DNA of 64,000 nucleotides, taken from contig CAJJBU010000009.1 in the NCBI GenBank assembly GCA_905182495.1, forward strand, positions 1 to 64,000, in the 5' to 3' direction. The notes beneath the pieces were generated by a model. It was given only the letters and a program-made list of their open reading frames with translations, searched no databases and had not been told where the DNA came from. Shown one piece after another: positions 18,399 through 28,953 of the stretch. Source of the stretch: Flavobacteriales bacterium UBA952. Lineage in GTDB: Bacteria; Bacteroidota; Bacteroidia; Flavobacteriales_D; Crocinitomicaceae. The translations under genes were made by a program, and so were the position numbers. Positions within the stretch are counted from its first letter, which is position 1; each line of letters begins with the position of its first letter.

Positions 18399-18778
18399 AG
18401 CAATCTACGCGCATCTACACTTCCTATATCACATCGATCCTTAAAGAATCGATACCTATTTTTTGATATAAAATCGTAAGCCATATCACGAAACAATCGA
18501 GGAATAAGCCAAAAAATCAATGCGATTTTAAAGTACCATTTTAAATAAGAGATTAATTTCAATGCTGCTGTAGACTTATGGTAGACTTGGTTCTTCCGCA
18601 GTAAATAAAAAGTTTTCATATCTATTTGTAAAAGTCCTTTCTTCGGCAAAAATGAATGCGCAAAATCTCCTTGTAAAGTAGCGAAGTACAATCGATCATC
18701 CTTTTCATGTTTAAGGATAAAACGAACGACTCTAGAACAAAGTGAACATGCACCATCATAAAATACGATATCCTTCAT
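18395..18778 (-). CDS. DCC-family thiol-disulfide oxidoreductase (DUF393)
   Basis: A 127-residue protein with the family signature at its start, FYDGACSLCSRVVRFIL, where the CxxC (Cys-11/Cys-14) corresponds to the redox pair. FATLQGDFAH also fits. It is the last gene of a reverse operon and overlaps the binding-protein gene by four bases (ATGA). The physiological substrate of the family is not established. Confidence 0.88.
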   Translation of the reverse strand: MKDIVFYDGACSLCSRVVRFILKHEKDDRLYFATLQGDFAHSFLPKKGLLQIDMKTFYLLRKNQVYHKSTAALKLISYLKWYFKIALIFWLIPRLFRDMAYDFISKNRYRFFKDRCDIGSVDARRLL

Positions 18779-19557
18779 AGCTGGGATTTGAGATGTGATT
18801 TAAAATAATCAGCCGCTTCTAGCATCCTAGGTCCATACCATGAAAACATTTCACCATCCACTAGTAAGATTCTGGCATTCGGGAATAAGGATTGATAATA
18901 GGCGCTATGTTTGTCTGAAAAAGGAAAGGGCTCTGAACTTAAAAAAACGTAATCTGTCGTTACCGATGTCAACTCCTCTAGAGCGGGATAACGAGAGATT
19001 TCGCAGGCATTCTTAAAGCCAATCTTCTCCAATAAAGAGCCTATAAATGTTTCATCACCAGCTAAGTAATCAGGTTCTTTCCAGATAAAATATAATACAG
19101 ACTTATCTTTTCCAATTGATTCTAATTCGCCAAACAAAAATCGCAGTTGGGAGATCAATTTTTCACAGCGTTCCTCACTGTTTAAAACAACTCCTAATCT
19201 CCGTATCATATCCAGGGCACCATCAAAAGTATAAATGTCACTCATCCAAACAGGAACAAAATTTTCTAAGTCTGAAATATCTTCAATCGTATTTTCCTCT
19301 TTATTACCGATAACAAGATCAGGTTTGAGCTCAATGATTCTATCAACCTTCAAACTTTTGGTCCCTCCTATTCTTTCTTTATTCTTAAACCAAACTTCGG
19401 GGTGAACACAGAACTTGGTGATACCAATGACCTCGTCTTCAAAGCCCAAGTAATGTAAAAGCTCCGTTAAAGAGGGAACTAAAGAAACAATCCTCTTTGG
19501 AGGGTTGGGAATAGAAACTTCACGCTGTAATTGATCAACAAAAGCTCGTTTCTCCAT
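18775..19557 (-). CDS. BtuF-like periplasmic-binding-fold protein
   Basis: A 260-residue protein of the helical-backbone metal/cobalamin binding class. It has the start pattern RIVSLVPSLTELLHYLG, then VIGITKFCVHPEVW, IIELKPDLVIGNKEEN and WYGPRMLEAADYF. No signal peptide is visible at the N-terminus (MEKRAFVDQLQREVSIP), unlike a normal BtuF, so it may be cytoplasmic or have another role. No permease or ATPase gene is adjacent. It starts two bases after the cystathionine-beta-synthase-like gene and overlaps the DCC gene. Confidence 0.85.
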   Translation of the reverse strand: MEKRAFVDQLQREVSIPNPPKRIVSLVPSLTELLHYLGFEDEVIGITKFCVHPEVWFKNKERIGGTKSLKVDRIIELKPDLVIGNKEENTIEDISDLENFVPVWMSDIYTFDGALDMIRRLGVVLNSEERCEKLISQLRFLFGELESIGKDKSVLYFIWKEPDYLAGDETFIGSLLEKIGFKNACEISRYPALEELTSVTTDYVFLSSEPFPFSDKHSAYYQSLFPNARILLVDGEMFSWYGPRMLEAADYFKSHLKSQL

Positions 19558-19559
19558 TC

Positions 19560-20921
19560 CTATGACATTGCAGAAATAATATCGTACCGCGTCACGATAT
19601 GTTTCGTTCCATCCTCCATTTCAACAAGTACTGCTGGTGTGTGTTTATTTATTAGTTTGCACAACTCCTCTAAATGTGTGCCGCTTTTTACGACAGGGAA
19701 TACAGGTCCCATAATTGAGGAAATTGCTGCATCACGCAATTCAGGTTGCTCGACAAGGGTCTGATAAATCACACTATCATCAATGGATCCTACAAACTCA
19801 TTGTCTTTAATTACTGGGATTTGGGAAATACCGAATTTTCTCATTTTCCCAATGGCATGTGAAACTAATTCTTCAGCAAAAACAGTCACAAGAGGCCGGC
19901 CTTCATGATCCTTAACCAAATCCCCTGCAGTAAGAATTTCTTCATCTAAGAATCCACGCTCACGCATCCATTCATCATTATACATTTTACCTACATAACG
20001 ACTTCCAGAATCATGTAATAAAACGACCACAACATCATCCTTTTTAAAATGGTTTTTCAACTGAATCACGCCTTTAATTGCAGAACCACATGAGTTTCCA
20101 GCAAAAATACCTTCTTCTCTAGCCATCTTACGAGTATAAACCGCCGCATCTTTATCCGTTACCTTTTCAAACCCATCAATGATATCAAAATTGACATTTT
20201 CAGGAAGGATATCCTCTCCAATACCTTCTGTGATATATGAATAAATCTCGTTTTGATCAAAAATACCCGTTTCATGGTATTTCTTAAAAACAGAACCATA
20301 AGTATCAATACCCCAAATTTTGATATTTGGATTTTTTTCCTTTAAATATTTTCCGACTCCAGAAATGGTACCTCCTGTACCTACACCTGATACAAAATGA
20401 GTTATTTTACCATCCGTTTGTTCCCAGATTTCTGGACCTGTCTGCTCATAATGCGCAATTGCATTTGACGGATTATCGTATTGATTAACATACCATGAAT
20501 TAGGCGTCTCTTCAGAAATTCTTTTAGAAGTAGAATAATAAGATCGAGGGTCTTTTGGATCTACATCTGTAGGGCAAACAATAACCTCAGCACCAACGGC
20601 TCTTAATATATCAAACTTCTCCTTAGATTGCTTGTCAGTAGAAACGCAAATAAGCTTATACCCTTTAACAATAGCAGCTAAAGCCAACCCCATACCTGTA
20701 TTACCAGAGGTGCCTTCAACAATTGTTCCCCCTGGCTTTAAACGGCCATCAGCTTCGGCATCTTCTACCATTTTAACAGCCATTCTATCTTTAACAGAAC
20801 TTCCTGGATTGAAAAACTCAACCTTAGCCAAAACGGTTGCGTCAACCTCTTTTGTAACCTTGTTTAATCGTACCAAAGGTGTATTCCCAATTGTCTCTAG
20901 AATATTATTCGCAATCTTCAT
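19560..20921 (-). CDS. Cystathionine beta-synthase-like PLP enzyme with CBS pair
   Basis: The 453-residue protein has a PLP fold-type II domain (about residues 1-320) and two CBS domains at the C-terminus (about 330-450). The PLP lysine is Lys-44 in PGSSVKDRMA, the substrate loop is EGTSGNTGMG and the phosphate-binding loop is GVGTGGTISGVG. The combination matches cystathionine beta-synthase and related O-acetylserine sulfhydrylases, converting serine and homocysteine or making cysteine. Sequence alone does not separate the two, so no symbol is given. It heads a three-gene reverse operon. Confidence 0.92.
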   Translation of the reverse strand: MKIANNILETIGNTPLVRLNKVTKEVDATVLAKVEFFNPGSSVKDRMAVKMVEDAEADGRLKPGGTIVEGTSGNTGMGLALAAIVKGYKLICVSTDKQSKEKFDILRAVGAEVIVCPTDVDPKDPRSYYSTSKRISEETPNSWYVNQYDNPSNAIAHYEQTGPEIWEQTDGKITHFVSGVGTGGTISGVGKYLKEKNPNIKIWGIDTYGSVFKKYHETGIFDQNEIYSYITEGIGEDILPENVNFDIIDGFEKVTDKDAAVYTRKMAREEGIFAGNSCGSAIKGVIQLKNHFKKDDVVVVLLHDSGSRYVGKMYNDEWMRERGFLDEEILTAGDLVKDHEGRPLVTVFAEELVSHAIGKMRKFGISQIPVIKDNEFVGSIDDSVIYQTLVEQPELRDAAISSIMGPVFPVVKSGTHLEELCKLINKHTPAVLVEMEDGTKHIVTRYDIISAMS

Positions 20922-20936
20922 TTATTTCATTTTACG

Positions 20937-20944
20937 CAAAGATA
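20937..20944 (-). promoter_or_regulatory. Candidate -7 element for the CBS operon
   Basis: On the reverse strand TATCTTTG lies 16 bases upstream of the ATG at 20921 and matches TAnnTTTG. Upstream at the expected spacing there is TTC rather than TTG, so the -33 element is imperfect. Confidence 0.4.
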
Positions 20945-21032
20945 ATTATAAAAGTAGCACTTCGAAATATCATCATTTTTTAAAATAAATACTACGGGTA
21001 TTTCTTAACTTCGCACAAACCAAAAAAAATAA

Positions 21033-23276
21033 ATGTCGAAACCATTAGCTCTTCTCATATACATCCTTATTGGTTTCCATTGTTTTTTGCAAAACAACAC
21101 TTATTCACCGATACTCCCGAGCCCTGTTGTTTACAAACAAACACCGGGTAAACTTTACTTGCCTCAAGGTTTGAGTATAAAAAGTAGCCAGTTCTCGAAA
21201 GAAGCATTAATCCAGTTTAAACTCCTTTTAAGCACTTTTCATTCATTAGACACAAAAGAAGCTATTCGACCTTTAATTAGGTTAAGGGAGCTTAAAAACG
21301 TTCCCAATGGGTCTTATTCCATTGCAATTAGTGATGATATCTTCATTTCATACGCTAGTGAGTCTGCTTTATACTATGCAATGCAATCTCTTATGCAGTT
21401 GATTCAAACAGAAAATGATTTTAAATATATCCAGAATGCCTTTGTGCAAGACTATCCTAAATTTGAATGGCGTGGACTTCACCTGGATGTTTCCCGGCAT
21501 TTTTTTTCAGTTGAAGAAGTCAAGAGGTATTTGGATTTAATGGCAATCTATAAATTCAATAAATTCCATTGGCATCTGACCGACGATCAAGGATGGCGTA
21601 TAGAAATAAAAGCTTTTCCAAAATTAACAACTATAGGAGCATGGCGAGACAGCACCTTATTAAATCACTATACAACCACCCCTAGGAGTTTTAAAAAGGA
21701 GAGACATGGAGGATTTTATACCCAAGAAGAAATTAAAGAAGTAGTAGCCTATGCTGGAAAAAGACACATCACGGTCATCCCAGAAATCGAAATGCCTGGC
21801 CATAGCCGTGCTGCATTGGCAGCCTATCCTGAGTTTTCCTGTACAGGTATTGCGCAAGGCGTCCCGGGTATTTGGGGTGTTTTTGAAGATGTCTATTGCG
21901 CAAAAGAAGAAAGCCTTACGTTTCTTAAGAAGGTACTAGATGAGGTTACTGAACTGTTTCCTGGTGAATACATTCACATTGGCGGCGATGAAGCACCCAA
22001 AACGCAATGGAATAAATGCGAACAATGTCAGGAGGTAATCAAAGTGAATAAGCTTAAAGATGCACATGAATTACAAAGCTATTTTATTACTCAAATTGAA
22101 AAGTACCTTGCAACAAAAAACAAGAGAATTATTGGCTGGGACGAAATACTCGAAGGTGGCTTATCCCCAGATGCAACAGTGATGTCTTGGCGAGGATTTG
22201 ATGGCGGTATTGAAGCTTGTAAAAAGGAACACTACGTCATTATGTCACCTGGGTCCCATTGTTACTTTGACCATTACCAAGGAAAAACAAACAACGAACC
22301 TCTTGCTATCGGTGGGTTCACATCACTAGAGAAAGTATACCAATTCAATCCAATCCCAAAGGAGTTAGATGCCGCGCATGCAAATTATATCCTTGGTGGT
22401 CAAGCCAATTTATGGACAGAATACATTTCAACATTTAAGCAGCTTGAATACATGGCCTACCCGAGGGCTATAGCCTTAAGCCAAACTTTATGGTGTACGG
22501 AAAAACCAGATTATGAGACGTTTTATAGCATTTTAAGTAATGGCCATCTGAAACAACTCGACCTGCTTCATGTCAACTATTCAAAAACAAGTCAACTTGC
22601 GAATATCAATACTAAAACTGAAAAAAAAGGTCTTCGAATTGAATTAGAATCTAAAGACCAAGAAGAGGAATTCAAAGCACGTATTCAATATCAAAATAAA
22701 CTTGAAGACTTAGATTTCATCTTGAAAAACAAACAACACTTTATCATAGAAAGAACAAAAAATGAAACGCAGAAAATTAAAGTTTCATTCACGAGTAGCA
22801 AAACAGGATTGAATTCAGATCTTCTTATAGAAAATCACAAAGCATTAGGTATACCTGTAAGGTATTTAACCCAACCTAACCAACAATACAACCATTCCCC
22901 ATCAATACTGACAGATGGTCAAAGAGGTTCCCAGCCTTGGAGAGGACATGAATGGATTGGGTTTGATACCAACATTATTGTTTTCGAAATAGAATTACCA
23001 AAGAAAATTAAAATCAAGCATGTTGATTTAAGCTTTTTGAAATCGAATGGTTCATGGATTTATTTACCTAATGAAATCAAAATTGAAAACTGCTCTAAAA
23101 GAAGGAATAACATCTTTCTAAGTCAAAAAATAGATACTGAAATTATTAAAGTGAAAATGGGTCAAAGATCAAAAAAGCTCAGATTTCAAATTCAAACAAA
23201 CAAGCTGATTCCAATTGGTTTGCCTGGTAATGGTCATAAACCATGGACGTTTATAGATGAAATTGTAATTCATTAA
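21033..23276 (+). CDS. Beta-N-acetylhexosaminidase, GH20
   Basis: The 747-residue exported enzyme has a signal peptide (about 1-20), a GH20 N-terminal domain, the catalytic barrel and a C-terminal beta domain. In the barrel, FHWHLTDDQGWRIEIK and IHIGGDEAPKTQW give the catalytic pair Asp-319/Glu-320. MSWRGFDGGIEA and GGQANLWTEYI complete the active site. The last 150 residues (SILTDGQRGSQPWRG ... WTFIDEIVIH) look like an F5/8-type carbohydrate-binding domain. It removes terminal GlcNAc/GalNAc, as in chitin or glycan breakdown. It is a single forward gene. Confidence 0.95.
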   Translation: MSKPLALLIYILIGFHCFLQNNTYSPILPSPVVYKQTPGKLYLPQGLSIKSSQFSKEALIQFKLLLSTFHSLDTKEAIRPLIRLRELKNVPNGSYSIAISDDIFISYASESALYYAMQSLMQLIQTENDFKYIQNAFVQDYPKFEWRGLHLDVSRHFFSVEEVKRYLDLMAIYKFNKFHWHLTDDQGWRIEIKAFPKLTTIGAWRDSTLLNHYTTTPRSFKKERHGGFYTQEEIKEVVAYAGKRHITVIPEIEMPGHSRAALAAYPEFSCTGIAQGVPGIWGVFEDVYCAKEESLTFLKKVLDEVTELFPGEYIHIGGDEAPKTQWNKCEQCQEVIKVNKLKDAHELQSYFITQIEKYLATKNKRIIGWDEILEGGLSPDATVMSWRGFDGGIEACKKEHYVIMSPGSHCYFDHYQGKTNNEPLAIGGFTSLEKVYQFNPIPKELDAAHANYILGGQANLWTEYISTFKQLEYMAYPRAIALSQTLWCTEKPDYETFYSILSNGHLKQLDLLHVNYSKTSQLANINTKTEKKGLRIELESKDQEEEFKARIQYQNKLEDLDFILKNKQHFIIERTKNETQKIKVSFTSSKTGLNSDLLIENHKALGIPVRYLTQPNQQYNHSPSILTDGQRGSQPWRGHEWIGFDTNIIVFEIELPKKIKIKHVDLSFLKSNGSWIYLPNEIKIENCSKRRNNIFLSQKIDTEIIKVKMGQRSKKLRFQIQTNKLIPIGLPGNGHKPWTFIDEIVIH

Positions 23277-23341
23277 CAATTATTACTCAAAACAGCAATA
23301 AACTAAACCCCGTTTAAACCTTTCCTTTCGTTTGATGTTGT

Positions 23342-23349
23342 TATTTTTG
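23342..23349 (+). promoter_or_regulatory. Candidate -7 element for menB
   Basis: TATTTTTG matches TAnnTTTG and lies 13 bases upstream of the menB ATG at 23363. No clear TTG at the required spacing was found. Confidence 0.3.
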
Positions 23350-23362
23350 CACAAACAATGTT

Positions 23363-24184
23363 ATGTCAGAAAGAAATTGGACCACCATTAAATCCTATGA
23401 AGATATCAAATTTGATTTCTTTGAAGGTATCGCAAAAATAACGATTAACAGACCTGAGGTATACAATGCCTTTCGGCCTGAAACAAATTTTGAAATGCTG
23501 GACGCCGTTAATATCTGTAGAGAAACACAGGAAATTAATGTCGTTGTACTCACCGGAATTGGTGACAAGGCATTTTGTTCTGGTGGAGATCAGAATGTTA
23601 AAGGTGTTGGAGGATATATCTCCGAAAATGGAGTTCCACGATTAAATGTTTTGGATTTACACAAGAAAATCCGATCACTACCTAAACCAGTGATTGCGAT
23701 GGTGAACGGATATGCCATAGGTGGAGGCCATGTTCTTCACGTGGTGTGTGACTTAACTATAGCGAGTGAAAATGCAATTTTTGGACAAACAGGCCCTAAA
23801 GTTGGAAGCTTCGATGGTGGTTTTGGCTCCTCATATCTAGCTCGACACGTAGGTCAGAAAAAAGCAAGAGAAATTTGGTTTTTATGTGAGCAATATACTG
23901 CAGATGAGGCGGAAAAGATGGGGATGGTCAATAAAGTCGTTCCTCTATCTGAATTAGAAAACACGGTGGTTGCATGGAGTAAAACAATCATGAAACGCAG
24001 TCCTTTAGCCATAAGAATGATTAAACGGTCTTTAAATGCCGAGTTAGACGGACAACATGGTCTAATGGAACTTGCTGGTGACGCAACCCTTATGTATTAC
24101 TTAACTGAAGAGGCACAGGAAGGCAAAAACGCCTTTTTAGAAAAAAGAGAACCTAATTTTATTCAATATCCTAAATTCCCATAA
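23363..24184 (+). CDS. menB: 1,4-dihydroxy-2-naphthoyl-CoA synthase
   Basis: A crotonase-fold enzyme of menaquinone biosynthesis that closes the ring of o-succinylbenzoyl-CoA. The 273-residue length is typical. Recognisable segments are [76 protein letters not shown] and [10 protein letters not shown], the last two being distinctive for MenB over other enoyl-CoA hydratases. It is followed two bases later by pepD. Other men genes are not in the window. Confidence 0.95.
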   Translation: MSERNWTTIKSYEDIKFDFFEGIAKITINRPEVYNAFRPETNFEMLDAVNICRETQEINVVVLTGIGDKAFCSGGDQNVKGVGGYISENGVPRLNVLDLHKKIRSLPKPVIAMVNGYAIGGGHVLHVVCDLTIASENAIFGQTGPKVGSFDGGFGSSYLARHVGQKKAREIWFLCEQYTADEAEKMGMVNKVVPLSELENTVVAWSKTIMKRSPLAIRMIKRSLNAELDGQHGLMELAGDATLMYYLTEEAQEGKNAFLEKREPNFIQYPKFP

Positions 24185-24186
24185 AT

Positions 24187-25641
24187 ATGTCTATTAGAAC
24201 ATTAGAACCCAAAAGTCTTTGGAATCACTTTGCAGATTTAAATGCAGTGCCAAGACCTTCGAAGAAAGAAGAACGTGTTATTGAATTCATGATGAAATTC
24301 GGTCATGATTTAAATCTTGAAACCCAAAAAGATGCAACGGGAAATGTAGTTATTAAAAAACCTGGTACACCTGGAATGGAAAATCGTAAAACAGTGATCC
24401 TTCAGTCTCATTTAGATATGGTACACCAAAAAAATGGGGATACTGTTTTTGACTTTGATAAAGAAGGCATCAGAATGCAAGTGAATGGTGATTGGGTTGA
24501 TGCCAATGGAACAACACTTGGTGCTGACAACGGAATAGGAGTTGCAACAATAATGGCAACGCTTTCATCAACGGATATTGCTCACCCCCCACTCGAGGCA
24601 CTATTCACGATTGACGAAGAAACAGGAATGACTGGAGCCAAAGAGATGGATGGAAGCCTATTTAATGGTCAAATATTATTGAATCTAGACACAGAGGACG
24701 ATGACGAGCTCTCAATTGGATGTGCTGGAGGAATAGATACAAACACATCCTATAACTACAAGCAAATCACTCCCCCGGAAAATCATACGTTTTTTGAAAT
24801 TTCAATCAAAGGTTTAGTAGGCGGGCATTCGGGAATGGATATAGACTCAGGAAGAGGAAATGCCAATAAATGGCTCGCGCGGATCCTTTGGAATTTATCA
24901 CGTAAAACAGACCTATGTCTTGGTTATTTTGATGGTGGAGGTCTTAGAAATGCTATTCCTAGAGAAGCAAAGGGGACACTTTCTGTAGCGACCTCAGACA
25001 TTGATTCTTTAAAATCCGAATTCAATTCACTTATCGCAATATTAAAAACAGAATATCAAAGTATTGAACCTCATTTTATCATTACAATAACTGAAGTTTC
25101 ACCGCTTGAAAAAGTTTTAGATCGAAATGATTGTAAATCCATTTTAAATTCACTTTGCAGTTTGCACAATGGGGTTTACCGAATGAGTCCCGACATAGAA
25201 GGACTTGTTGAAACATCATCTAGCCTTGCTAGAGTCTTGATTTCAAAAGGAGAATTTATCACGCAATCCCTACAAAGAAGTAGCGTAGAATCTACAAAGG
25301 ATGAAATCGCAATGGTTATGCGTTCTAATTTTGAGAATATGGGTTGTGAAGTAAAACAAACCGGAGATTACCCAGGATGGCAACCAAATCCAAATTCAGC
25401 TATTCTTACGATAATGGAACAGTTGTATAAAGATCTTTTCAATGAAACGCCACAAGTTAAAGCTTGCCATGCGGGTTTAGAATGCGGGATTCTAGGCACC
25501 AATTATCCCGATGTTGACATGATCTCATTTGGACCGAACATTAGAGCAGCCCATTCGCCAGATGAAAAAGTTCAAATTTCTTCAGTTCAAAAATTTTGGA
25601 ACTTTTATTTAGAAACCCTAAAAGCAATCCCTTCAAAATAG
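24187..25641 (+). CDS. pepD: Cytosol nonspecific dipeptidase (Xaa-His dipeptidase, M20)
   Basis: The 484-residue metallopeptidase shows the M20 zinc motifs: [37 protein letters not shown] with the Glu-Glu pair, [22 protein letters not shown] and [12 protein letters not shown]. The arrangement and length match PepD. It hydrolyses dipeptides in the cytoplasm; no signal peptide is present. It follows menB by two bases and precedes ribBA by 34 bases. Confidence 0.95.
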   Translation: MSIRTLEPKSLWNHFADLNAVPRPSKKEERVIEFMMKFGHDLNLETQKDATGNVVIKKPGTPGMENRKTVILQSHLDMVHQKNGDTVFDFDKEGIRMQVNGDWVDANGTTLGADNGIGVATIMATLSSTDIAHPPLEALFTIDEETGMTGAKEMDGSLFNGQILLNLDTEDDDELSIGCAGGIDTNTSYNYKQITPPENHTFFEISIKGLVGGHSGMDIDSGRGNANKWLARILWNLSRKTDLCLGYFDGGGLRNAIPREAKGTLSVATSDIDSLKSEFNSLIAILKTEYQSIEPHFIITITEVSPLEKVLDRNDCKSILNSLCSLHNGVYRMSPDIEGLVETSSSLARVLISKGEFITQSLQRSSVESTKDEIAMVMRSNFENMGCEVKQTGDYPGWQPNPNSAILTIMEQLYKDLFNETPQVKACHAGLECGILGTNYPDVDMISFGPNIRAAHSPDEKVQISSVQKFWNFYLETLKAIPSK

Positions 25642-25675
25642 AAGTGGTGAAAATGATTTACTTTTGATTAACCCT

Positions 25676-26890
25676 ATGGAATTTAAACTAAATACAATAG
25701 AAGAAGCCATTGAAGAAATTCAAAATGGCAACGTGATTATTGTAGTTGACGATGAAGATCGTGAAAATGAAGGAGACTTTTTAACAGCCGCTAGAAACGC
25801 AACACCTGACCTCATTAACTTTATGGCGACGCATGGAAGAGGATTGATTTGCGCACCTATAAGTGAAAAAAGATGTGATAATCTTGGGCTTGAGTTGATG
25901 GTGAAAAATAATTCTGCAGCCTACGAAACACCATTTACGATTAGTATTGATTTAATTGGACATGGTTGTACAACAGGAATTAGCGCTAGTGACAGATCAA
26001 AAACCATTTTGGCTATGATTGACCCTAATACGAGACCTGAAGAATTAGGGAAGCCAGGGCACATCTTTCCATTACGTGCAAGAAACGGCGGCGTACTAAG
26101 AAGAGCCGGACATACGGAGGCCGCTGTTGATTTATCAAGACTTGCAGGGTTTGAAGAGGCTGGCGTTATTGTGGAGATTTTAAATGATGATGGGACCATG
26201 GCTAGGTTACCTGAGCTTATCAAAATTGCCAAAAAGTTTGATCTAAAAATCATTTCGATAGAAGAGCTGATTAAATATCGTATTAAGAATGAATCTCTAA
26301 TTGAAAAAACGGTTGATGTGAAAATGCCAACGGACCTTGGAGACTTTCAACTTCATGCTTTTAAAGACACAACGAACAACCAAGATCACCTTGTGCTAGT
26401 CAAAGGTGAATGGGATGAAGACGAGCCTATCCTTGTTCGGGTGCACTCGTCTTGTATTACAGGAGATATATTTGGATCCTGCCGATGTGATTGTGGGCCC
26501 CAACTTCATGTTGCCATGGACATGATTGAAAAAGAAGGAAAAGGGGTTATCGTATACATGAATCAAGAAGGAAGAGGTATTGGACTCGTCAATAAACTTA
26601 AAGCCTACAAACTTCAAGAGGAAGGCTTTGATACTTTCGATGCTAACATTAAACTCGGTTTCAAACCTGACCAAAGAGATTATGGTATTGGAGCACAAAT
26701 GCTTCGCGCCCTAAATGTCAAGAAAATGAGATTACTTTCTAATAATCCCAAAAAGAGAACGGGACTCATTGGATATGGAATAGAGATTGTTGAAAATGTT
26801 CCTCTCGAAATAGAAAGCAATATCCATAATGAAGATTATTTAAGAACCAAGAGAGATAAAATGGGGCATCAATTGAAACTTAAAAAATGA
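25676..26890 (+). CDS. ribBA: Bifunctional DHBP synthase / GTP cyclohydrolase II
   Basis: A riboflavin-biosynthesis fusion of 404 residues. The N-terminal RibB domain has [27 protein letters not shown] and [18 protein letters not shown]. The C-terminal RibA domain has [21 protein letters not shown] with the zinc cysteines, then [14 protein letters not shown] and [11 protein letters not shown] prefer the ATG at 25676 ([11 protein letters not shown]) to a TTG four codons upstream. A TACTTTTG element (25659-25666) upstream could serve as its own -7 box. It overlaps the next gene by four bases (ATGA). Confidence 0.96.
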   Translation: MEFKLNTIEEAIEEIQNGNVIIVVDDEDRENEGDFLTAARNATPDLINFMATHGRGLICAPISEKRCDNLGLELMVKNNSAAYETPFTISIDLIGHGCTTGISASDRSKTILAMIDPNTRPEELGKPGHIFPLRARNGGVLRRAGHTEAAVDLSRLAGFEEAGVIVEILNDDGTMARLPELIKIAKKFDLKIISIEELIKYRIKNESLIEKTVDVKMPTDLGDFQLHAFKDTTNNQDHLVLVKGEWDEDEPILVRVHSSCITGDIFGSCRCDCGPQLHVAMDMIEKEGKGVIVYMNQEGRGIGLVNKLKAYKLQEEGFDTFDANIKLGFKPDQRDYGIGAQMLRALNVKKMRLLSNNPKKRTGLIGYGIEIVENVPLEIESNIHNEDYLRTKRDKMGHQLKLKK

Positions 26891-27543
26891 TTCTTCAGGC
26901 GAAACAAATAGTTAAGTCCTATGGTGAACTGCCAATTCTTAATGGTGTAGACCTCACAATCAAGGAACAAGAAATTGTTTCAATCGTAGGTTCTTCAGGG
27001 GCTGGAAAGACTACTTTGTTACAAATATTAGGTACCCTTGACCAACCAAATTCTGGAGAATTACTGATCAATAATATTGATCCCTTAGCGCTTTCACATA
27101 ATGAGTTATCCGCTTTCAGAAACAAGGAACTTGGTTTTATCTTTCAGTTTCATCAGCTTTTACCAGAGTTTACGGCATGTGAAAACGTAATGCTTCCGGG
27201 ACTGATTAGAGGTGATAACAAAAAAGAAGCACAGCAAAGGGCCGAAATGCTTTTAGAAAGATTAGGCCTAAAGGACCGACTTAACCATAAGCCTTCAGAG
27301 TTATCGGGTGGTGAGCAGCAAAGAGCAGCAGTATGTCGAGCCTTATTTAACAATCCTAAAATAATCTTCGGTGATGAGCCCTCTGGTAACCTAGACACTA
27401 AAAACTCACAAGAACTTCATGAGCTGTTTTTTCAATTAAGAGAAGAATTTAAACAAACCTTTGTCATCGTAACCCATAACAAGGAATTGGCTAAAATGGC
27501 AGATCGAACCTTAACGATGGTCGACGGAAACTTCATACCATAG
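26887..27543 (+). CDS. LolD-like ABC transporter ATPase
   Basis: A 218-residue single-cassette ATPase of the MacB/LolD/FtsE class. Walker [10 protein letters not shown], the Q-loop [20 protein letters not shown] (characteristic of LolD), signature [15 protein letters not shown], Walker [13 protein letters not shown] and switch His in VTHNKEL are all present. LolD partners with LolC/E to release lipoproteins for outer-membrane transport; no permease is adjacent, so the partner must lie elsewhere. It is coupled to ribBA by a four-base overlap and its TAG stop directly abuts the next ATG. Confidence 0.9.
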   Translation: MILQAKQIVKSYGELPILNGVDLTIKEQEIVSIVGSSGAGKTTLLQILGTLDQPNSGELLINNIDPLALSHNELSAFRNKELGFIFQFHQLLPEFTACENVMLPGLIRGDNKKEAQQRAEMLLERLGLKDRLNHKPSELSGGEQQRAAVCRALFNNPKIIFGDEPSGNLDTKNSQELHELFFQLREEFKQTFVIVTHNKELAKMADRTLTMVDGNFIP

Positions 27544-28299
27544 ATGACATTTGAGGACCTAAAAGAATACCTTGATTTTAAGGCTAATCAATACGAATCG
27601 CCGCTATTCATTGAAAAAGATCCCATTCAAATTCCACATCGATTTTCTAAAAAAGAAGATGTAGAAATCGCCGCTTTTTTCATGGCAACCATTGCCTGGG
27701 GAAACAGACAAAGTATCTTGAAAAGTGGGGAACGGCTCATGGAAATATTTGACCATAACCCTTACAACTTTATCATAAATTATAAATCAGGAACACCGCT
27801 TCCATTTGTTCACAGAACCTTTAACCCGACCGATCTGGATTTCTTTTGCAGAAGCTTAAAAAACATTTACAAAAATGAAGGTCTACAAAACGCATTTGAG
27901 ATTCAAGAGGGTCAAGAAAAAAACCTCCAACAAAGGATTGTCAATTTTAGAAATACTTTCTTAGCTGTTAAGCATGAGAAAAGAAGTGAAAAACACATTT
28001 CCAATCCAGAAAAAAATTCTGCTTGTAAGAGACTCATAATGTTTTTAAGGTGGATGGTTCGAAGCTCAGAAAAAGGAGTAGACTTTGGACTTTGGGATCA
28101 AATTCCTAAAAGTGAGCTCTATATCCCCTTAGATGTTCATACGGGTAATGTCGCTAGGTCCTTAGGTATCTTAAATCGGAAACAAAACGATTGGAAAACA
28201 AATGAGGAGCTTATTCAATACTTGCGGAAGATGGACGCCAACGACCCTGGGAAATATGACTTTGCCTTATTCGGCGTTGGTGTAAACAAAGAGCTTTAA
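27544..28299 (+). CDS. TIGR02757 family protein (DUF2400)
   Basis: A 251-residue cytoplasmic protein with the family pattern: DVEIAAFFMATIAWGNRQSILKS near the N-terminus, a central CKRLIMFLRWMVR and then LYIPLDVHTGNVARSLGIL, the last reminiscent of HhH-GPD DNA-glycosylase folds. It is widespread in Bacteroidota and of unproven biochemical function. The ATG directly follows the stop of the LolD-like gene, placing it in the ribBA transcript. Confidence 0.9.
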   Translation: MTFEDLKEYLDFKANQYESPLFIEKDPIQIPHRFSKKEDVEIAAFFMATIAWGNRQSILKSGERLMEIFDHNPYNFIINYKSGTPLPFVHRTFNPTDLDFFCRSLKNIYKNEGLQNAFEIQEGQEKNLQQRIVNFRNTFLAVKHEKRSEKHISNPEKNSACKRLIMFLRWMVRSSEKGVDFGLWDQIPKSELYIPLDVHTGNVARSLGILNRKQNDWKTNEELIQYLRKMDANDPGKYDFALFGVGVNKEL

Positions 28300-28943
28300 T
28301 TCAAATAATTATTCTCTTCTAAAACTGAAAGTACCTGTTTGTCTGTCATTAGCTGATCTTCAATTGACTCTACCTCCGAAAAATAAACATCCAAAGAGTT
28401 CCTTCGATCTTCATAGGTTTTGTTAATTGATATGCAGTGATCAAAAACATACTTGTCAATATTACGGTCAAAACCAAACCAACAATTATATGAATAAAGG
28501 TCACCCTTGCCGTAACGCTCTACAAAACGCATCATTAATCTCGGATAATCATAGACCAGTGTATCTTTTCCCAACAAAATTCCATTAAATGCATTCTTTT
28601 GAATCAATTCACCATCAGAATTTCGATCAAAAACGTATGTTTTAAGTACTTTTTTATTTACAGAATCAAATTTAAACATCAGGGCAAAACCATCCTGAAC
28701 TGAGCTATGAATTGACAGGAAAAGCGTATCCAAAATTTTAACCTTCCCAAATTGCGATTCTGAAAAAAGCCCTGATTCATCGAGTAGTTTTGACTCCTGA
28801 CTTGATGATAGATCAATTTCAACATCAGGCATAACTTCGACCCCGTCTTTGTCACCTAATTCAACGAGTGAGTCATCAGTGCCGCAACTCAATAAAGAAA
28901 CCGAAATACAAAGTGTTAGAAAAATATAGAGCTTATTAATCAT
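28296..28943 (-). CDS. Hypothetical lipoprotein
   Basis: I place the start at the ATG 28941-28943, giving MINKLYIFLTLCISVSLLSCG with a lipobox cysteine at about residue 20. The longer open frame would add 28 residues in front of the signal and overlap the HMG-CoA lyase gene. The mature part of about 195 residues is acidic after the cysteine and predicted mixed alpha/beta; I recognise no domain. It lies 10 bases after the lyase stop, last in the pyrD operon, and overlaps the TIGR02757 gene convergently by four bases. Confidence 0.75.
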   Translation of the reverse strand: MINKLYIFLTLCISVSLLSCGTDDSLVELGDKDGVEVMPDVEIDLSSSQESKLLDESGLFSESQFGKVKILDTLFLSIHSSVQDGFALMFKFDSVNKKVLKTYVFDRNSDGELIQKNAFNGILLGKDTLVYDYPRLMMRFVERYGKGDLYSYNCWFGFDRNIDKYVFDHCISINKTYEDRRNSLDVYFSEVESIEDQLMTDKQVLSVLEENNYLN

Positions 28944-28953
28944 TTTAAAGTAA

